A stretch of DNA of 64,000 nt from Euglena gracilis (Eukaryota > Euglenida > Euglenophyceae > Euglenales), in NCBI GenBank assembly GCA_039621445.1, contig CP154954.1:60819858-60883857 (forward strand), written 5' to 3'. Shown here piece after piece: positions 58,477 to 64,000 of this stretch; position 1 is the stretch's first letter; every line of letters begins with the position of its first letter. The notes under the pieces were generated by a model. The model was not told the DNA's origin and searched no databases. It was given only the letters and a program-made list of their open reading frames with translations. Both the position numbers and the translations under genes were made by a program.

Positions 58477-60091
58477 CCCTCCTCCGACTCACCTCTTGCC
58501 AACCACCTCCCCCTGCAGGCTGATCTGGTGCCAACACGTATATTGCGCTTTTGTGCCAGGCCTCAGCAAGAAGCTGGCACGACGCATCGCCGCAGAGGAT
58601 TTCGTCCGATACGACCGGGCAGTTCTTGGGCAGCAACAACCAACAGCAACAATCACATCAGCAACAGGAGCAACAACACAGCAACAATGTCAATAACACA
58701 AGAGAAAGCAGAGGACAAGTGTGTCTATGCTGGAGTAAATTTGCATTTCTTTGACCCAGGTATTTTTTTCAAGTTCGTCCCCTGGGGTATGACAAAGTTG
58801 AGCATGACAAAGTTGAGCATGACAAAGTTGAGCATGACAAACTTGAGTTCATTACTGTTATTTGTCCAAAAACGATGCCCTGGTCCCTTTTTTGGCAAGA
58901 GGCATTTCCTCACCAGTTACCTCACAAAGTAGGAACCAACGTTGCCCCCCCCCCCAATAACTGGCAGTACCTTTGCCTTTGGCAGTGGCCACATAATTTG
59001 GCAGGGCAAGCAGAACAGAAGATGGTTCCCGTTATTTGAACACATTTCCTGCTTTCCTGAGCTGGAAATGTGTACAGCCCAATCATTCCGGGGGGGAGAC
59101 GGTCTGTCCGCTCGGGGGGGGAGGGTCCGTCCGTCTGGGGGGGGGGGGTCCGTCCGTCCATCCGTCCGGGCCGAAAAAAAAATTTGCGCTGAAGCTGAAA
59201 AACACTTTTTTGCTGTTTTAAAGTGATAAAAAGTGTTTTGGAAGAAAACATTTTTCGGGGGTCCGTCCGCCCGTCCGTCCGTCGTGGGGGGGGGGGCGGC
59301 CAAAGAATGGTGCCAGGAATTAGGCTCCACCAAGGTTTATTGTGCCCGGTGCGGTTTCAAGGAGAGATGGGTCTCTTGTGCGCCTGCACGGCAGGACCGA
59401 CCACAGGACGGGTCGGGGGATTGAGGCAGAGCGGCCCGATCTGCGACGCGCGGCACGAGGGCGGGGAGGAGTGGGCCTTCTTCGTCCACATGGTGAAGGA
59501 GGTGGTCAACTTCTGGGGGGAGACGGTGACGGAGGCGGAGTACCAGGGGATGATGGGCGCCCTCGTGCCCCCCACAGGGCTGTCGAGTCCTTGTGTCCAA
59601 TGGGCACCCCCTGTTCGGACCCCAATTTTTGTCGCCATCGGTAGAAGTTTGTGTAATTGGAATCCCTTTACAATAAATTCCCCCTGTTCATAAATCTCGC
59701 CTCCAAAATGTTCGTAGGACATGCGGGGGGGGGGGGGATCCGGTGACCCATTCCCCCTTCCATTCTCCGCTTGGGCCTCCACAATGTCCACAAGGGGTTG
59801 GCAGACCTTTCTGAAACGGCTGAAACTCAAGTGCGTGTCTGGGAGGAGGTGCCCTCTCAGCCCACGTTTGGTTTCCCCTCAACTCTTTTTTCTCCCCCTT
59901 TTCATGGCCATGGCCTGTGGCTGTTCTTTGTCGACGCCACCTTCTCACTCCTTGTCACCCGCCCTCTTTCCTCCTCTCTGTCTGACAGCCCAGTGACTTC
60001 GGTCCTCCTCAAAGCCAGGCAGGAGTTTCACGACCGCCCAGCCTCCGCCGTCTCCAAGAAGCGCGGCAGCACCTTCCCCTCCCTCACGTAA
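45457..60091 (+). CDS. Multi-exon C2-domain protein, about 18 exons
   Basis: ATG at 45457. Resolved exons: 45457-45535, 46261-46335, 47246 to about 47330, about 47430-47469, 48052-48128, 48710 to about 48860, about 49168-49274, about 50846-50914, 51730-51816, 54213-54248, 55156-55256, 55982 to about 56037, about 56953-57049, 57544-57594, 58104-58244, 58522-58621, 59430 to about 59575, and about 59989-60091 (TAA). C2 domain 1: [62 protein letters not shown]2 domain 2: [78 protein letters not shown]. Later segments ([91 protein letters not shown]) fit no family I know. Exons from 50.8 to 56 kb and from 57.5 to 58.6 kb join in phase with stems. The joins at 47.3, 48.9-50.8, 56-57.5 and 59.6-60 kb are unproven, so it could be two genes. 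C2 domains usually bind phospholipid; role unknown. Confidence 0.75.
45715..45838. repeat. 15-bp minisatellite (ccagcccgaatttct) in the first intron of the C2 gene
   Basis: About eight imperfect units of agcccgaatttctagcc within intron 45536-46260. Non-coding. Confidence 0.85.
49853..50000. repeat. Trinucleotide repeats (TGT)n, (GGT/GCT)n, (ATT)n, (CAT)n
   Basis: A run of different triplet repeats in series inside an intron of the C2 gene. The Leu/Val-rich open frame is an artefact. Confidence 0.9.
50330..50430. repeat. (CACG)n / (CA)n microsatellite
   Basis: Alternating cacgcacg and cgcgcgca repeats immediately upstream of the hAT-like MITE insertion at 50432. Purine-pyrimidine alternation throughout. 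Confidence 0.9.
50432..50759. mobile_element. hAT-like MITE, copy 2, with 8-bp target duplication
   Basis: Element body 50440-50751 (312 bp), same ends (CAGGCTTGTGCTTAGT ... GTAAGCACAAGCATG) and same interior as 38905-39201. It is flanked by ACGGCGGC at 50432-50439 and 50752-50759. The insertion lies between the exons of the second C2 domain (about 49274 and 50846), in an intron. The two copies differ mainly in the length of G/C homopolymers. Confidence 0.88.
52440..52860. repeat. GCGC-palindrome words inside a C2-gene intron
   Basis: Scattered gcgcaattgcacaaat, gcgcatttgcgcagaccaac and ttgcgcaaatgcgcaagcca words with caaccaac linkers, resembling the interior of the element at 25609-28772 but less regular. 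A further block is at 53096-53115. All lie in intron 51817-54212. I could not find inverted ends here. Confidence 0.6.
53510..53790. repeat. Dispersed repeat, family J, copy 1
   Basis: G/C-tract hairpins flank a core with ctttgcgccgaaaat, ttggcaaaattttgccca and gaccgcgccgcagggg, ending near ttgtatcgaaccctgg. The same order is found at 60690-61015 (cttcgcgccgaaaatttt, gaccgcgcacctg, ttatatcgaaccctgc). It is in intron 51817-54212. Confidence 0.65.
58345..58470. repeat. (GT)n and (GCGT)n microsatellite
   Basis: Located in intron 58245-58521 of the C2 gene, close to its 3' end. Cys/Val open frames are artefacts. Confidence 0.95.
58790..58850. repeat. 15-bp tandem repeat (agcatgacaaagttg)
   Basis: Four copies, the last diverged, in the putative intron 58622-59429. 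The unit remains open on both strands but is not supported as coding. Confidence 0.9.
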
Positions 60092-62398
60092 CACAACCCC
60101 TGTTCTCCCCATCCCCCAACTCTCCCCTGCATGTCAGCAACCTACACACAATCCCACAGATGGGGCACGCCTCTGCAATCGCCTGGGGGAGGAATGTCCG
60201 GCAGGGAACCTCTTCTGGAACCCCAGGGTTCTGCCAGCAGCCGGGAATTGTTTCCATCCCAGTTTCCTTCTTTGCGAAAAGATGCCTTTTTGTTGATTTA
60301 TTCATGCCCCCACCCTTCCCTTGAGGGGGGGCGGGTTGTGGGGGGTCGGGTCGCAGTTTTCCTCCGGCCGAAAAAAAAATTGAAGCGGTACCAAAGGCTG
60401 GCGATGACTCTTCATGTCGATGACCCTGGCCCCGTACCCCCAGCCCTCATCCAGCCTGCACGTCGCGCTGGCGTTCCGTTCTTTGCCCCCATGTGTGGAG
60501 GTCGTGACGGGTCCCACGATGATGGTTGGGGACAGGCGTCCTTTTTGCGGCTCCAGGCCCCGCCCTCTGTTGGTAGGTGATTGATTTTTCGGAGTGACTG
60601 ACTGGCTTTGGACCCATAGACCAGGTTTGACATAAGGAGGGCGTACATGGTTTAGGTGGGGGGGGTGTCCCCCCCCCACCCCCCCCCCCTCCTGGCCCGC
60701 AGGGGGGGGTCCGGACCCCCTCCCCCACCTGCCAGGGGGGTCCGGACCGACCCTCGGGGGGGGGGTTCCCGGGACCCCCCCCAAAAAGGGTCAATTTTTT
60801 CCTCCGGCGCTTCGCGCCGAAAATTTTTTCATTTTTGGCACATTTTTGCCCAAAAAGTGCCCAAAATGGCACTTTTGGTCGTTTTGGGGGGTCAAAAATT
60901 TTCGGCCACCCTGACCGCGCACCTGTTTAGGTGGGGGGGGGTGTCCACCCCACCCCCCCCCTTGGCCCGCAGGGGGGGCCGGACCACCCCCCCCCACCTG
61001 TCCTTATATCGAACCCTGCCATAGTCTCATTTACCCCCCCATGTCCAACGACCACCCCCCCCGGTCAGAGGACAGAGGTTACTAGTCATTGGACATAGGG
61101 GGTAACACTTGTGTGACCCCCACCCCTCCCAGGGGGTGGGTGGGTGGGTTGGGGTCTCTGAACCCCCCCCCCGGGTGGGGTGCGCGTGGGTCAGATTTTG
61201 GCATGTCCGAAGGATAAGCGGGATTGTTTAACGCGTTTTCAGCCGTTTTGGCTGGGTTTTGGGTGGGGTGATTGGGTGGGTGGGTGGTAGACCCGGGGGG
61301 GGGGGGGTCGTGGTTGGGTCCATAAAGATGGCCACATGGCCGCGGAAGACACGTGTGCAGTAGGGTTGGCTCGCACTTCCAACTCTGATGGGGATATCCA
61401 GCCTTCTTTTTGTAGTTTGTTGGGATGACCACCATAAAATGGCTGAAATTGTTAAAATGGCGTGAAAAAAGGCCAATGGCTCCCCAAAATGGTCGCAACT
61501 CGCCCAAAATGAATAAAAATTAATGTCAATGCGCCAGATTGCGATAAATGGCCGAACGTTGCGAATATTTGGCCAAAAATGGTCAAGAAATGGCCGAAAA
61601 TGGAAAAAAAAAACGGGCCTAAAAGGCCAAAAAAAAATGTCCAAAATGGCCAAAAATGCCAAAAAAAGATTGGCCAAAAACAGCCCATAACTGCAATATA
61701 CTCCCCCTCTGTGGGCAATTTTCTGCCAACCTAACGTCCACCTCCTTTGTCTAACGATCACCCCCCAGTCGCTGGTCGGAGACGAACATTAATGGTACTT
61801 GGACGGGGGGGTGGCAGGTTGATGGACGAGCATCTGCTTGCAATGTCTCACAGTTTTTATTCGGCAGGGTTTTGACACTGGGACCTGGGGGGTCCCACTT
61901 GTACCCGGTAAGCCGAAGCCAGGGTCTTCAGCTTACCACATTATTTCAGGGACTGGACTGGAATTTTGACTGGGATGACTGGGGACCCTCCCCGAAATCC
62001 ACCTCTGCGAAACCCCCGGGCGTTCGTTGATCCATCTATATCCAGAGTAGGGGTCAAATTTAGGATTTAGCCAGAAGTCAGTTCGAATTTTGGCATAAGC
62101 CTTACTTCTGGCCTAGCAGCGGCAAAACCCTGCCTTTTAATCGTCTTGTCTTGTTGTCTTGTCGTCTTGTGAGGTTCTCTGTTGAAGCCCCGGTGTCACT
62201 GGGGTGAACCAAAATGTGAGCGCGAGAGCTTCGGAACCCTTTTGGTGGTGTTTGTGAGCTTCGACTTTTGTTCACCAAACCTAATAATTTCAGAGTCCCC
62301 AGCTAAGTGGCCCGTTGGCCCTCAACCATGCTCTTTTGGGGTGCATTTAACATATGGGCAGGTGCCTCTGCAACCCCATTGTACCCGCTGACTGGTCC
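60092..62398. other. Intergenic region with repeats, no gene recognised
   Basis: Holds family J copy 2 (60690-61015), family F ends at 61030-61110 and 61690-61790, and an AT-rich stretch of repeated ggccaaaaatgg words at 61430-61690. No coding segment with the GC3 bias of the other exons was seen. Confidence 0.45.
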
Positions 62399-62466
62399 GG
62401 TGACGAACCCCGAAGTGGTGAGGAAGGTGCTCATCGTGATACGGAGGGAATGGGCCCTCGCCACCT
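62399..62466 (+). CDS. Candidate single exon of an unknown gene
   Basis: After a CGCTG-actgg intron-end motif, the frame reads VTNPEVVRKVLIVIRREWAL followed by AT with G/C third positions. It ends before tcg-CAGACTCG, a possible nonconventional donor. Neighbouring exons were not found in the remaining window, so it could continue beyond the right edge. A second weak candidate, about 63375-63465, reads FLAGVAALTAAVVACH and would be a hydrophobic segment. No family recognised. Confidence 0.35.
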
Positions 62467-62619
62467 CGCAGACTCGCAGTCCTCCTTCCCGGCCCGTCAC
62501 ATGATGCGGACGCAAACCGAAGCGTGCGTCCTGCTTGCGATGCCCCCGGCTCACGGCCCCGCCGCCCAGAAGCGCTTTGCATTGATGAGGTCTCATCCCC
62601 CCTTTCTGCATGCGTGCAT

Positions 62620-62626
62620 TGTGTGT

Positions 62627-62669
<43 letters not shown>

Positions 62670-62722
62670 GTGTGTGTGTGTGGGTGGGTGGGTGGGTGGG
62701 TGGGTGGGTGGGTGGGTGGGTT
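62620..62722. repeat. (TG)n followed by (GGGT)n
   Basis: About 50 bp of TG and 50 bp of gggt units. Next to it, at about 62985-63110, is a family B relative (ggggaattgtcctccccggg, aaactgtcc). 63480-64000 shows nothing convincing. Confidence 0.9.
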
Positions 62723-64000
62723 ATGTGTGGATATTTTTATTGGTTTCCTGCCACCCCCCTGTTTTAGCATCCCGTTCCTCCTGTCTGTTTAAACGCGCCT
62801 TCAGAAGCACTTTTTCTCGGGTATTTTCTGAGATATTTCCATTGATTGCAATGCTGGAGAGCCTTCTGACATTGGTTGATGGGGTATAAACCCCCCAAAA
62901 TACGACCGGGTCCTATTTTTGGGTCTGTTCCTGGGTAGTCAACGGCAGTAAGTCTGCTTGGCCAACATACCTTCCTCAGAATACCTACCCCCCCCCCCGG
63001 GGAATTGTCCTCCCCGGGAAACTGTCCATTACCCTCTGTACCCGCAAACATCTCCTCATAGGAATCTGTCACCTGCTCTCGTACCCGCTGAACTGTCTCT
63101 TCAAAATTTTGCGAAGGTTCGTATTTTTTGGCTTGAAGAAGCAGCTTTCCCAAGAAGAATTGCAACGTTCATTTCAGGATTCTGATCTGGTTGTCTTTGT
63201 GCCAGCAAGAGGCCCCCTCTGGGAAATTGTGTCCATACTTGTTGACCCGTCTTCATGGGGACGTGCCTCAACCTCTGTGTGCTCGCTGACTTGTCTGGGG
63301 ACGGTTTCCGTGGCGAATGAAACGCACACTGGCAAGGGGGCAGTGTCGTTCCGCCCCTGGGGCACCGCCGCCCTCCCGTGCGTCGCAGCTTTCTCGCCGG
63401 CGTCGCCGCCCTCACCGCCGCAGTCGTCGCCTGCCACACCCCCTCCTCCCTCTTCCTGGCCGCCCCATCCCCCCCCCCGTTGAGGGCAGTGACACGGCTC
63501 AATTGCTTCGAGCCGGTGATGGAGCCCAGAGGGGTGTCTATGGTTGGTGGCACTCTTCCCCCCCCAACCTGTCCAAGCACCTGGTAAGCCTGGCAACCAA
63601 CCAACCTGTGCTTGGCTCTTTATATTGGGGGCAGCATTGGGGGGGCATATTGGGGACGCTTCCCTTCTGCTTCATCTGAGCTGCACCTTCCCCTTCATCT
63701 TTTGAAAATCATTTTCCTGGGAAATTCGTGATGCTGCATTTGACACTTTTTTTAATCTTTAGTATTTTGACGTTCGATATTCCGTGACATTTTGTGAATC
63801 TTTCCATCCTATCTCCCTCAAGTTGAAAAAGAACGATGCAGAATTGCCCTTCAACCCAAGCAGACCCCGTCATATTTAACCCCTTGCCCACAAAGAAGGG
63901 ATCTTCTGGGTTACAAGGCATGATAGGTTCCAAAAACGTGAGAAATCCCTGGAGCCTGGAGTCCAAAATAAACACTAGATTGCATTCATATGATGATGCA

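Overview
This window looks like nuclear DNA of a eukaryote, most likely a euglenid (Euglena-like). Short GC-rich exons with strong G/C third positions are scattered through long non-coding DNA full of microsatellites, poly-G/poly-C tracts and small inverted-repeat elements. The main reason for the assignment is the introns. Besides a few GT-AG introns, most introns have no fixed border dinucleotides. They carry CAG (or a variant) at about +4 to +6 and the complementary CTG at about -8 to -6, extended into 5-9 bp stems that join the two ends. That is the signature I know for euglenid nonconventional introns. No species can be named from sequence alone.

Reading the exons with this rule gives continuous frames for three multi-exon genes and one small gene, all on the + strand. 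(1) About 3.3-13.25 kb: an amino acid/auxin permease (AAAP) family transporter, 13 exons, 442 codons plus stop as assembled. (2) 15.29-18.84 kb: a short CEP164-like WW-domain protein of ciliary/flagellar basal-body type, followed at 22.76-23.38 kb by a second, partial CEP164-like copy that lacks one of the introns. (3) 44.17-45.02 kb: the C-terminal exons of a small unknown protein. (4) 45.46-60.09 kb: a long gene with at least two C2 domains at the N-terminus and an unrecognised C-terminal part. Single candidate exons lie at 1.07-2.28 kb and near 62.4 kb.

The remainder (2.3-3.2, 13.3-15.3, 18.9-22.7, 23.4-44.1 and 60.1-64 kb) is gene-poor. It holds several families of short terminal-inverted-repeat elements present in two or more copies. 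Two copies of a hAT-like MITE have perfect 8-bp target duplications. A 3.16-kb element with long inverted ends is packed with palindromic GCGCAAATGCGC-type repeats. Two elements carry TTAGGG-like tracts inside. There are also many minisatellites. Many of these elements sit inside the introns of the genes above, which is consistent with intron growth by insertion. No rRNA, tRNA, CRISPR array or bacterial operon was seen.
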